Of a stretch of 28,156 bases of DNA, positions 1 through 7,557 are shown one piece after another. The first letter of the stretch is position 1; each line of letters begins with the position of its first letter. This DNA comes from a virus: the IMG/VR virus record IMGVR_UViG_3300027911_000055, positions 1 to 28,156 of that record, one strand, 5' to 3'. Made by a program: the position numbers and the translations under genes. The notes under the pieces are model-generated. The model was not told the DNA's origin. It ran no database searches and was given only the letters and a program-made list of their open reading frames with translations.

Positions 1-1272
1 GGATTTGGCCCCGGCAGCGGCGGCGACGGGTCCGGAAACGGCGCCGGCGGTCTGGGAGGACCGTTTGGCGGCGGCGGCGGCGGCAGCGACTTCGGAGGCG
101 GTGCGCCATTAGGAGGTTACCAGGGACTGCTTGTCGTCTCCTACCGATCGACGTTCATTGCAGGCATCAAACACAATATTATACTCTTCAATAGTAATTT
201 CTTTAGTACGACGCCAAAGCAGTTTGTAGTAGGACCGGTCAGTAAAGTTCCTGTTCGAATTGCCCACAACATTTATCTTTATGCGGTTAATTTCTTCAGT
301 CGCGGGCTGAAAACATTTCTTGTCACTGATCCGACAACCGTCGTTCCGCCATCGACCGTGAGCTTGTGGGCTCGCACCGTCTTGATGGTAAAGGCGATTG
401 CGGTAATATCCACAGGGGCGACGACTGTAGCACTTGCAGCGTTTTCGGCTCTGATGGTCAAGGGCCAAGGAAGGATAACCGGGACCGTTTCGCTTGCTGC
501 GCAATCGTTATTGGCAGTCAAAGCCAGCGAGACAATGAGCGGTGCGGCTGCGCTGGCGGCTCGGACCGCTCTGCAAGTCAAAGGGCAGGCAGCCGCAATC
601 GGCAAAGCCGCCATGGCGGCTTATGGCGAGTTTCAGGTCAAGGGCGTCGCGGGTTTTTCCGGTGCCGTCGGGCTGGCGGCACGCTCCGCGCTGCAAGTCA
701 AGTCGGCAGGTGCGATCTTCTTTGCGGCGTTTCTGTCGGCACGATCGGCGCTCCAGGTCAAAGCGGCGGCTGCAGCGATGGGAGCGGCGGCGGTGGCGGC
801 CCGCTCGGCCTTGATGGTCAAGGGGGCCGCGGCTTCGTCGGGCGTCGTCGGCTTGGCGGCGCGGTCGGCTTTGCAGGTCAAGTCGGCGGGCTCGATCATC
901 TTTGCCGCATTCCTGTCGGCAAGTTCGAGCCTCCAGGTCAAGTCGGCTGCGGCAGTCAGCGGCGCCGCAGCGCTGGCGGCGCGATCGGCGGCAATGGTCA
1001 AATCGTCCGGAGCCATTTCCGGCATTGCGGCGCTTGCCGCGCAATCGGTCCTGCAAGTCAAATCGCGTGGTGCGATCGTCTTCGGCAACATTGTCGCGTT
1101 GTCGGCCAACACGATGCTGATGGTGAAATCTTCGGCAGCGGCGACCGGAAAAGCGACGCTATCGGCCGCATCCGCTTTGATGACCAAGGGCCGGCTCGGC
1201 TTCGGCGCTGGCTCCGTTATAACCGGTATCGCAGAATGGATCATCACCGCCCGGCGGCGAGGAAGAAGGTAA
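1..1272 (+). CDS. Gly-rich, 20-residue-repeat fibre-like protein (5' partial)
   Basis: The reading frame is open from the first base, so the start lies upstream; 423 residues are visible. Residues 1-40 are a Gly-rich tract. Residues 40-118 are a mixed globular-looking segment. From about residue 120 to 400 there are 14 copies of a unit centred on S-A-L-Q/M-V-K, separated by Ala/Gly/Ser. The K codons fall at 460, 520, 580 and every 60 bases to 1060, with slightly longer spacers (69 and 66 bases) at the two ends. The tail is basic (RRRGRR). Regular short repeats next to a tail-fibre-like gene suggest an elongated fibre or appendage, possibly a solenoid; that role is inferred and I do not recognise a named family. 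It ends 4 bases before the next gene's start, so the two are probably co-transcribed. Confidence 0.7.
   Translation, partial: GFGPGSGGDGSGNGAGGLGGPFGGGGGGSDFGGGAPLGGYQGLLVVSYRSTFIAGIKHNIILFNSNFFSTTPKQFVVGPVSKVPVRIAHNIYLYAVNFFSRGLKTFLVTDPTTVVPPSTVSLWARTVLMVKAIAVISTGATTVALAAFSALMVKGQGRITGTVSLAAQSLLAVKASETMSGAAALAARTALQVKGQAAAIGKAAMAAYGEFQVKGVAGFSGAVGLAARSALQVKSAGAIFFAAFLSARSALQVKAAAAAMGAAAVAARSALMVKGAAASSGVVGLAARSALQVKSAGSIIFAAFLSASSSLQVKSAAAVSGAAALAARSAAMVKSSGAISGIAALAAQSVLQVKSRGAIVFGNIVALSANTMLMVKSSAAATGKATLSAASALMTKGRLGFGAGSVITGIAEWIITARRRGRR
361..1188 (+). repeat. 60-bp coding tandem repeat, 14 units
   Basis: Each unit carries a ctgcaagtcaa-like or ctgatggtcaa-like block. From 451 to 1060 these blocks recur exactly every 60 bases, giving 11 in-phase units; flanking units are spaced 69 and 66 bases. 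Copies are diverged outside the block, so this is an old amplification under protein-level selection rather than a recent expansion. It encodes a 20-residue unit of the form ALAARSALQVKSxGxIxxxA. Confidence 0.85.
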
Positions 1273-1276
1273 TGAA

Positions 1277-2176
1277 ATGTCCGGCTCGAGCGATTATTTC
1301 CAACAGAACACGCTGAACTATCTGGCCGGCTCGCTCGCCATGCCGGCGCTGCCGTCGGTGTGGATGGCGCTGTTCACCGCCGCGCCTACCAGCGACGCGG
1401 GCACGGGCGGAACCGAAGTGCCGTCCACGAACGCCTATGCGCGTCAGCAGGTTGCCGGGCCGCTAACAACGAATGGCACGACGGCCAGCGGCAACGCCAC
1501 GTTGCACTTCGCATCGGTTCCGGCATGGATCGTTGCCGGGATGCTGATACGCGATTCGACGGCGCCGTCTGTCATTCCGGCAAATACAACGGTTCTTTCG
1601 ACGACCTCCACTACCGTCGTGATGAGCGCCAATGCGACCGGCGCCGGTGTCGGCGGCACCGATGTCATCACGTTTTCGATTTTCGCGGCGGCTTCGGCTT
1701 CGTCAGGCAATCCGGAGCCCAATACATTGCCGGGCTCAATTGTCAATTCGGCGGCGGTCGTCACGTTTGCACAGGCGACCGGAACCGGATGGGGTACGGT
1801 CGTTGCATACGGACTTTATGATGCCTCATCAGCGGGTAACTTGCTGAATTGGGACTATCTCGGCAATTTCAAATGGATTCCGTTCTCATGTTCCAACGCA
1901 TCGCCGGGTGTATTTACGACCGATAGCACAGGCGATGTTCCGGCGAATGGATCAAGCGTTGTCGTGACGCAGAAATACGGCGGCACGCTGCCGACCACGG
2001 CGGGTTCATTCTCGGGATTGCTGACAACCGCAGGCTCATCCACGAATACGTTCAACGTCGGTGTCAATACCACCTCGGTCGGCGGCGCCCAATTTCGCCA
2101 AGTCGCCTCCCAGCCGATTGCCGGCAACGTAACGCCATCGTTCGGCACCAATCAGTTCACGATCACCTTGGCTTAA
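1277..2176 (+). CDS. Tail-fibre-like virion protein
   Basis: 299 residues. Residues 25-60 (VWMALFTAAPT, then a GTGGTEV stretch and an ARQ motif) resemble the N-terminal motif of a family annotated in proteobacterial phages as tail fibre or virion structural proteins. The rest is rich in Thr, Ser, Ala, Gly and Val, with beta-strand-like alternation and no charged clusters. The ATG at 1277 follows the upstream stop (1270-1272) with an AAGG-type ribosome site inside the preceding gene. Its position directly behind the repeat fibre suggests a tail appendage. The exact role is uncertain. Confidence 0.65.
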   Translation: MSGSSDYFQQNTLNYLAGSLAMPALPSVWMALFTAAPTSDAGTGGTEVPSTNAYARQQVAGPLTTNGTTASGNATLHFASVPAWIVAGMLIRDSTAPSVIPANTTVLSTTSTTVVMSANATGAGVGGTDVITFSIFAAASASSGNPEPNTLPGSIVNSAAVVTFAQATGTGWGTVVAYGLYDASSAGNLLNWDYLGNFKWIPFSCSNASPGVFTTDSTGDVPANGSSVVVTQKYGGTLPTTAGSFSGLLTTAGSSTNTFNVGVNTTSVGGAQFRQVASQPIAGNVTPSFGTNQFTITLA

Positions 2177-2194
2177 TCGCAGGGAGAATCCCTT

Positions 2195-3244
2195 TTGACC
2201 ATCGTCGCCCAAATCCAGAACCTGCGTTCCTTCGTCACCACGCATCTCGGCGACGTGATCGACTGGAACAAGCACGTCAAGCCAGACCCGCATCTCGCCA
2301 CCACGGGCGATATCGCCTATGTGGAAATCGAAACGCCATTCAACCGCTACAAGCTGGCGATGGGCTCGGCCTATGCGGAGCCGCCGTCGGGCGCGCCGTC
2401 GGTGTGCCGCTCGCTCGGCTGGATCACGTTTCATCATGTCGGCGAGGACAAGTATCTGCTCTCGCCGAAAAACGATCTCGCCTACATGGATATTTCCAAG
2501 CACATCCATGTCCGCGAACTGACCGACGCGGCGGCGGCATGCCGGCGTGATCTGGCGGAATCGGCAACGCCGGAACTTGCCGCACAGGTGCGCATCCGCA
2601 TGAGCGAAGTCGCTGCCAGGGCGGCGAAGTGGGATATCAAGGTGCAGGTGCCGGAGGCGTCGAAGGTCAGTGAGATTGCGGCAGCGCCGCAGCATCATAA
2701 TGTGCCGGTCAAGACGCTAGATGAGAGCCTTCCGATAGCTCATCCAAGTGTAGCGAATGCGTTCTTTTTGCCGGGCGGCCAAGGCCATCCCGGTCCCGCT
2801 CCCTTCGTCGGCGCCCAGATCATCTTTTATGCCCACGACCGCATTGCCGGAATGGATCAGGTCCCCGGCGTATTGGTGAAGATTCAGAAGGACGGCCGCG
2901 CCGCCATGTTCCTGATGGCCGATCTCAACGAGATCACCTTCATGGATAACGTCCATCGCCGCGGCTCCGATGCCGGCAACGGACGGGTGCATACGACGAA
3001 CTGTTGGGATTTCAATCCGGAGTGGCTGAAGGAGCAGGCGCGGATTTGCCATCTCGAAAAGGAAATCAAAAGGATAGAAGACGAACGCGGTCTTGAGCGC
3101 GCTCTGATCGCGGAAGTGTTTGACGATCTTCTGTTGCGTCTGGCGGCTCTCGAAGCCAAGCCCAAGCGCGGACGGCCGCCGAAGCCGGAAGGCGGCGAGA
3201 CAGAGGGCGCGGAAGCGGCGAGTGAATTGGAGCCGGCAACATGA
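2195..3244 (+). CDS. Unrecognised phage protein with C-terminal AT-hook-like motif
   Basis: 349 residues. The start is TTG at 2195, chosen because GGGAG lies 8 bases upstream and the frame begins cleanly 18 bases after the previous stop. The N-terminal two thirds is mixed alpha/beta (VEIETPFNRYKLAMG, LGWITFHHVG, and AMFLMADLNEITFMD later). Residues 280-320 form a charged helical segment. The C-terminus has KPKRGRPPKP, matching the G-R-P core of an AT-hook, a minor-groove DNA-binding element, followed by an acidic tail. It overlaps the next gene by 4 bases. Position just before the portal would suit a packaging role, but there is no Walker A or nuclease motif, so I do not call it a terminase. 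Confidence 0.6.
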   Translation: MTIVAQIQNLRSFVTTHLGDVIDWNKHVKPDPHLATTGDIAYVEIETPFNRYKLAMGSAYAEPPSGAPSVCRSLGWITFHHVGEDKYLLSPKNDLAYMDISKHIHVRELTDAAAACRRDLAESATPELAAQVRIRMSEVAARAAKWDIKVQVPEASKVSEIAAAPQHHNVPVKTLDESLPIAHPSVANAFFLPGGQGHPGPAPFVGAQIIFYAHDRIAGMDQVPGVLVKIQKDGRAAMFLMADLNEITFMDNVHRRGSDAGNGRVHTTNCWDFNPEWLKEQARICHLEKEIKRIEDERGLERALIAEVFDDLLLRLAALEAKPKRGRPPKPEGGETEGAEAASELEPAT

Positions 3245-3636
3245 TGCGCCCGAATCTAGGAGAGAAGCCGAAATTAATGATCGTCTCGGAATTAAGGGAT
3301 CATAAGCGCCGCCGTCCTTTATGTATGTTGTTGCTTCATGCCGACGGTCGGGAACACATTATACAATTTTCGTTTGAGGATTGTACGAATACCATAACTG
3401 AAGGGCAAGAAACAATTCGGGGAAATAATCCGCAGATCCCGATGACAGATGAAGCCCATCAATATGGGCTCGATGGAACAGAATTTCTGCAAACCGTTCT
3501 CGATTATGCCTGGCAAGAGGGATTCCGGCCTCAAGGGTTTTTCGATACGCCTAATGAACTCATGCGCCTGAAAGCGCATCTCAACGATATGCGCGCTCTT
3601 GTATTCAAGGAGCGCGGAATTGATCTGCCTCCATGA
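3241..3636 (+). CDS. Hypothetical protein, AT-richer than neighbours
   Basis: 131 residues. Start and stop overlap the neighbouring genes by 4 bases on each side (ATGA junctions), which implies translational coupling through to the portal gene. ATG 3241 is preceded by GGAG at 8 bases. It is soluble-looking with no membrane segment: a basic patch near residues 20-26, then LCMLLLHADGREHIIQFSF, and a helical C-terminus ending in MRALVFKERGIDLPP. Base composition is visibly richer in A/T than the adjoining genes, suggesting separate acquisition. Function not recognised. Confidence 0.65.
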   Translation: MMRPNLGEKPKLMIVSELRDHKRRRPLCMLLLHADGREHIIQFSFEDCTNTITEGQETIRGNNPQIPMTDEAHQYGLDGTEFLQTVLDYAWQEGFRPQGFFDTPNELMRLKAHLNDMRALVFKERGIDLPP

Positions 3637-5903
3637 ATAACGAACAGACCTCCACCCGTCCCGCCGTCGAAGGCCCCCAGGCGACCGGCTCCGGCACTGC
3701 CGGGCCCGACGCCATGCGGCCGTCGCAGCTTGAGAACAGCGAGGCGCTGCGCATCTTCAAGGCGTGGTTCCGCGGTGACAAGCAGCATTCGGCCGACTGG
3801 CGCGTGCAGGCGAAGATCGATTTCGATTTCGTCGCTGGCGATCAGTGGACGGAAAAGGATCAGGCGCTGCTCAAGGATCAGAACCGCACGCCGATCACCT
3901 TCAACCGCTCGCTGACCATCATCAAGGCGGTCGCCGGCATGGAGATCAATGGCCGCCACGAGATCGCCTATCTGCCGCGCAAGCTTGAAGACTCCGCGAT
4001 CGACGAAACTTTGACCGGCGCCTGCAAGTGGATGGCGGACGAATGCGACGGGGAGGATGAGGAATCCGAACAGTTCCAGCATGCGCTGATCTGCGGCATG
4101 GGTTTCGCCGAGCACCGCATGGATTACGAGGAGGAAGCCGAAGGCAAGTACATCGAGGAAAGCCTCGATCCCCTCGAAATGTATTGGGACCGCACCGCCA
4201 AGAAAAAGAACCTTGTCGATGCCCGCCGCATCTGGCGCGTGCGCGTCATGCCGCTCGGCGATGCGCAACAGCTTTTTCCCGGCTTTTCCGCGGCTCAGCT
4301 TGATGCCAAGTGGGCGCTCGGCGGCGAACCGACGACGCCGCAGAAGACGCTTGAAGAACGTCGCGTCCGCGACGAAAATTCATCGGGACCTCTGTCCGAT
4401 CAGGAAGAGGTGACGATGGTTCACGTTGAATGGTGGGAGCGCGAGGATTGCTGGTGCGTCGCCGATCCGGCGAACAATACCCTGCACAAAATCGATGATC
4501 CGACCTATAAGCGCCTGAAGCAGCGCCATGCCGAAGTCCAGGCCATCATGGCGCAGGCCAATCCCGCCTATCAGCCGCAGGAACTGCACGCCGTCAAGGT
4601 CAAGCGCAAGGTCTTCAAGCAGGCGTTCATCGGCGCCGAGATCGTGGAGATGGGAGACGCGCGTATCCCCGACCGCTATTCCTATTCCTGCGTCACTGGC
4701 GAATTCCACCATAACCGCCGCACCTGGTTCGGCCTCATCCGCACGCTGCGCGATCCGCAGATGTGGGGCAACAAATGGCTGTCGCAGATTCTGCATATCC
4801 TCAACAGCACGGCCAAGGGCGGCATCGTCGCCGAAATGGACGCATTCGAGGATCAGCGCGACGCCGAACAGAAATGGGCGCGGCCCGACGGCATCGTATG
4901 GGCGAAGAAACTCACCAATCCCCAAGGTCACCCGAAATTCCTTCCCAAGCCCGGCACCGGCGATCCCAGCGGCTATATCCAGCTTCTCGAGCTCGCCATC
5001 AACGGCGGACGTGAAGTCACCGGCATCAATCTGGAATTGCTCGGGCAGAAGGATTTGAACCAGCCCGGCATCCTGGAGGCAATGCGCAAGCAGGCCGGGA
5101 TGACGGTGCTTGCCACCATGTTCGATGCGCTGCGCCGCATGCGCAAGATCATCGGCCGCATCCGGCTCTACTATATCCAGAACTTCCTGAGCGACGGCCG
5201 CATCATCCGCATCACCGGCCAGCAAGGCGCCAAGTCGATCCGCCTGCTGCGCGAAAAGACGCTCGGCGAATACGATGTGATCGTGGACGATACCCCCACC
5301 TCGCCCAATCAGAAGCAGGCGACCTGGGGGATCATTTCGCAATTGCTGCCGGCCTTCAAGGATCAGTTGATGGCGCGGCCGGACATCTTCATCAAGCTGC
5401 TGGAATACTCGCCGCTGCCGACGCAGATCGTCGCGGCGGTCGAAAACATGATCCAGAATCCGCCCGGCAAGACGCCGGAGCAACAGAAGATGGAGCAGCT
5501 CCAGGTCGCCGCCGCCGTTGCCAAGATCAGCAAGGATCAGGCGCAAGCCGAACTCTACCAGAAGCAGGCGGCTTCGACGGAAGCGACCTCGATGTACGAT
5601 CTCGCCATGGCGCAGAACCTTCTGCTCAAGCATCAGGGCGACATGGCCGCGGCCTTCAACGAAGCCCGCAAGTCCGGGATGGAAGCCGCCAAGATGCAGG
5701 CCGATACCGAACACGTCGCCGCCAAGACCGGCACCGAACAGGCGAAAGCGGACAATATCCGCGCCCAGACCGTCGGCGAGCATGCCGGCGCGGCGAGTAC
5801 ACATGTCGGAACGCTGATCGATGCGCTGACGCCGATCGGGCATCATGAAGACTTGTTCCCGCCGCCGCTGCCGGCAGCAAGACAGCCGGCGGCGGCGCAA
5901 TAG
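3633..5903 (+). CDS. Portal protein, P22 gp1-like
   Basis: 756 residues, close to the usual size of P22-type portals (about 725). The portal forms the twelve-subunit ring at one capsid vertex through which DNA is packaged and ejected. Family features: an N-terminal segment reading DFVAGDQWTEKDQALLKDQNR (residues about 65-90), followed by ITFNRSLTIIKAVAGMEINGR and later YWDRTAKKKNLVDARRIW. These match the start of P22-family portals. The stem/wing region is followed by a long Gln/Ala-rich coiled-coil C-terminus (about 610-720), as in the P22 barrel. The ATG overlaps the upstream stop (ATGA). The scaffold and capsid genes lie downstream, the standard head-gene order. Confidence 0.9.
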   Translation: MNNEQTSTRPAVEGPQATGSGTAGPDAMRPSQLENSEALRIFKAWFRGDKQHSADWRVQAKIDFDFVAGDQWTEKDQALLKDQNRTPITFNRSLTIIKAVAGMEINGRHEIAYLPRKLEDSAIDETLTGACKWMADECDGEDEESEQFQHALICGMGFAEHRMDYEEEAEGKYIEESLDPLEMYWDRTAKKKNLVDARRIWRVRVMPLGDAQQLFPGFSAAQLDAKWALGGEPTTPQKTLEERRVRDENSSGPLSDQEEVTMVHVEWWEREDCWCVADPANNTLHKIDDPTYKRLKQRHAEVQAIMAQANPAYQPQELHAVKVKRKVFKQAFIGAEIVEMGDARIPDRYSYSCVTGEFHHNRRTWFGLIRTLRDPQMWGNKWLSQILHILNSTAKGGIVAEMDAFEDQRDAEQKWARPDGIVWAKKLTNPQGHPKFLPKPGTGDPSGYIQLLELAINGGREVTGINLELLGQKDLNQPGILEAMRKQAGMTVLATMFDALRRMRKIIGRIRLYYIQNFLSDGRIIRITGQQGAKSIRLLREKTLGEYDVIVDDTPTSPNQKQATWGIISQLLPAFKDQLMARPDIFIKLLEYSPLPTQIVAAVENMIQNPPGKTPEQQKMEQLQVAAAVAKISKDQAQAELYQKQAASTEATSMYDLAMAQNLLLKHQGDMAAAFNEARKSGMEAAKMQADTEHVAAKTGTEQAKADNIRAQTVGEHAGAASTHVGTLIDALTPIGHHEDLFPPPLPAARQPAAAQ

Positions 5904-6157
5904 AATTCTCGCGGCGGCATGGAAAGCAGACATGCAAACAAGCTCCCTCTAGATTCAACGGGGGACGCCTGAATGGCAACGCGAAAGCCTTTAGCCGGAG
6001 CAGCGCCCGGCCCGCGAGAATACCAATCCTGATCGCCAAACCAATGGGCCAGCCTGGATCGCGATCCTGAAGGCAGCAAGGCTCAAGACAAATAACCGTA
6101 TGCGATCGAACGCCTCGGGGCGTAACCCCGAACCGTGCAATCCAGCAAGAGGAATCC
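5904..6157 (+). promoter_or_regulatory. Structured portal-scaffold intergenic leader
   Basis: A 254-base gap between portal and scaffold in an otherwise tightly packed module. It contains a perfect 10-bp inverted repeat, ATTCTCGCGG at 5905-5914 and CCGCGAGAAT at 6012-6021, enclosing about 97 bases. A 6-bp hairpin lies at 6115-6131 (TCGGGG / CCCCGA with a CGTAA loop). A good ribosome site (AGAGGA) precedes the scaffold ATG. It also holds a possible broken micro-gene (5973-6095). It matches no riboswitch I know; an RNA regulatory role is inferred. Confidence 0.4.
5973..6095 (+). pseudogene. Possible 40-codon micro-gene with in-frame TGA
   Basis: ATG 5973 is preceded by GGGGGA about 8 bases upstream. 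It opens 19 codons (MATRKPLAGAAPGPREYQS), then has TGA at 6030-6032. The same frame continues for 20 protein-like codons (SPNQWASLDRDPEGSKAQDK) to TAA at 6093-6095. The upstream mini-ORF from 5919 (17 codons) ends at 5970-5972, directly against this ATG. It could be a nonsense-inactivated small gene, a short functional 19-residue peptide, or chance. Other genes in the window use TGA as an ordinary stop, so recoding is unlikely. Confidence 0.3.
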
Positions 6158-7345
6158 ATGCCTCCGGAGAATTCGAAACGCACCGCCCTGATTGCCGAGG
6201 GACTGACCGAGGCGGAAGCCGATTTCATGATCAGCGGCGGCACCAAGACTGACGGCTTGAATCTGTCGAGCGACGGCACGCCTTCGGAAAAAGTCATTGT
6301 CGAGCCGGTCCGCGATATCGACGACAAGGCGCCGCCGGCCGATGCCAAGGGCCAGCAGCAACCGCATGCCGACGACGATGCCGACAGCCCGCCGCCGCCG
6401 AAGGATTCGCCGTTCTATTCGCGATGGCAGCGCGATAGGCAACGCCGTCAGGAACTCCAGACGGCGCTGAAGGAGCGTGACGACAAACTTGCGGCCACCT
6501 CCGTCGAGATGGCCGCCGAGCGCGAGAAATGGGCGCGCCTCGACGAGCGGCTGCGGGTATTCCGCGAAGCCTCGGAAGCGCCCGACCCGGCCGCCCTTGC
6601 CGCCGCTCAACCAAAGCCGAAGCCCGATCGCGAAGCCGATCCGTTCGGCTACATGGCGTGGCTGGAGGAACGGCTTGAGAAGGTCTCATCCGATGTCGAG
6701 CAGACCACGACACGGACGCAGGAACGCGATGCGGCGGTGGAACTCACCTCGACTTTCCGCAACGATGCCGCGCAATATTCCCGGAACAATCCGGACTTCT
6801 GGGAAACCGCGCCGAATGCCCACGATGGCGCCTATCACTACCTGATGAAGAGCCGCGATCAGGAATTGCTCTATGCCGGTTATATCGACCCGCAGGAACG
6901 GATGCGGATCATCGCCACGGATGAGCGCGATATCGTCGCCCGCGCCTTCCAGAACAAGCAGCGCAATCCCGGCGCGCCGGGACCGTCGGAAGTGCTGTTC
7001 AACCTCGCGGTGTCGCGCGGCTATCAGAAGCGGGCGCCAGCCGCGGCACCGCCGCTCCAGAATGGAGCAGCGCCGCCCGCTGCCAACGGCGCCGCCAACG
7101 GTCAGGCGCGTCCTGGAGCCGCTACAGCGCCGCCCCCAGCCGCCACGACCGTCACCGATCAGATTCGGTCGATCCAGCAGGGCCAGGCCGCCAGCCGCTC
7201 GCTATCCTCTGCCGGCGGTGCCCCGCCGCCTACGGGCATCGATCTTGCCGCCATCGCCGAAATGAGCGACAACGAATACGCCGGTTGGGTACGCGGGCTG
7301 ACGGCGGCGCAAAAGCGCGAGTATCAAAAGCTCATCGGAGCATGA
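6158..7345 (+). CDS. Scaffold-like head assembly protein
   Basis: 395 residues, very hydrophilic. An acidic, Pro-rich N-terminus (DADSPPPPKDS near residue 75-85) leads into a long charged coiled-coil (about 85-210: RWQRDRQRRQELQTALKERD and onward). A central folded segment (about 210-290) contains YSRNNPDFWETAPNAHDGAY. Residues 295-350 are an Ala/Pro/Gly linker. The last 30 residues are helical (NEYAGWVRGLTAAQKREYQK). A disordered N-terminus, coiled coil and small helical C-terminal end, placed between portal and capsid, is the usual pattern of internal scaffolding proteins that guide procapsid assembly. ATG 6158 has AGAGGA at a suitable distance. The call rests on position and architecture. 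Confidence 0.7.
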   Translation: MPPENSKRTALIAEGLTEAEADFMISGGTKTDGLNLSSDGTPSEKVIVEPVRDIDDKAPPADAKGQQQPHADDDADSPPPPKDSPFYSRWQRDRQRRQELQTALKERDDKLAATSVEMAAEREKWARLDERLRVFREASEAPDPAALAAAQPKPKPDREADPFGYMAWLEERLEKVSSDVEQTTTRTQERDAAVELTSTFRNDAAQYSRNNPDFWETAPNAHDGAYHYLMKSRDQELLYAGYIDPQERMRIIATDERDIVARAFQNKQRNPGAPGPSEVLFNLAVSRGYQKRAPAAAPPLQNGAAPPAANGAANGQARPGAATAPPPAATTVTDQIRSIQQGQAASRSLSSAGGAPPPTGIDLAAIAEMSDNEYAGWVRGLTAAQKREYQKLIGA

Positions 7346-7557
7346 TTCAATACGCTTTGCGGTGTGCGCAACACTGCTCCGCTTGGCTGACGTAATCAGC
7401 CGCGCCTTGCGTGTGTGCGCGCTTAACGCCGCTCCGCCCGGTCGGGCTGTCATCGATCATGCTTTGCGGTGTGCTGGAAACACCGCTTCGTGCTGTGCGG
7501 CACGCTCAAAGCGCATTTCACAAAGGAAACAAGACCTCTGACGAGGATTGAAGTTCA
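7346..7557 (+). promoter_or_regulatory. Hairpin-array leader of the capsid gene
   Basis: 212 bases without a gene, holding successive stem-loops: 7359-7377 (GCGGTGT/ACACTGC, one G-U), 7385-7401 (GGCTGA/TCAGCC), 7436-7447 (GCCCG/CGGGC), 7466-7486 (GCGGTGT/ACACCGC) and 7489-7504 (CGTGC/GCACG). A 14-base direct repeat, GCTTTGCGGTGTGC, occurs at 7354-7367 and 7461-7474, so the first and fourth hairpins are duplicates. GAGG sits 11 bases before the capsid ATG. A structured 5' leader could stabilise the capsid mRNA or serve as an RNA processing site; that role is inferred. Confidence 0.5.

Noticed and set aside
508-1247. Minus-strand and alternative-frame ORFs over the repeat region
   Set aside because: Their repeats follow from the 60-base period of the coding strand. 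The + frame opening at base 1 explains the region.
2195-3244. Terminase subunit
   Set aside because: Position is suggestive, but no Walker A/B, nuclease or small-terminase helix-turn-helix pattern is visible.
4380-5933. 517-codon minus-strand ORF
   Set aside because: It is a shadow of the portal gene: low-complexity, Arg/Gly/Asp-rich, no start site, lies wholly opposite a well-supported gene in a GC-rich sequence.
6030-6032. Stop-codon recoding (TGA as an amino acid)
   Set aside because: TGA ends many well-supported genes in this window, so a changed code is not supported.
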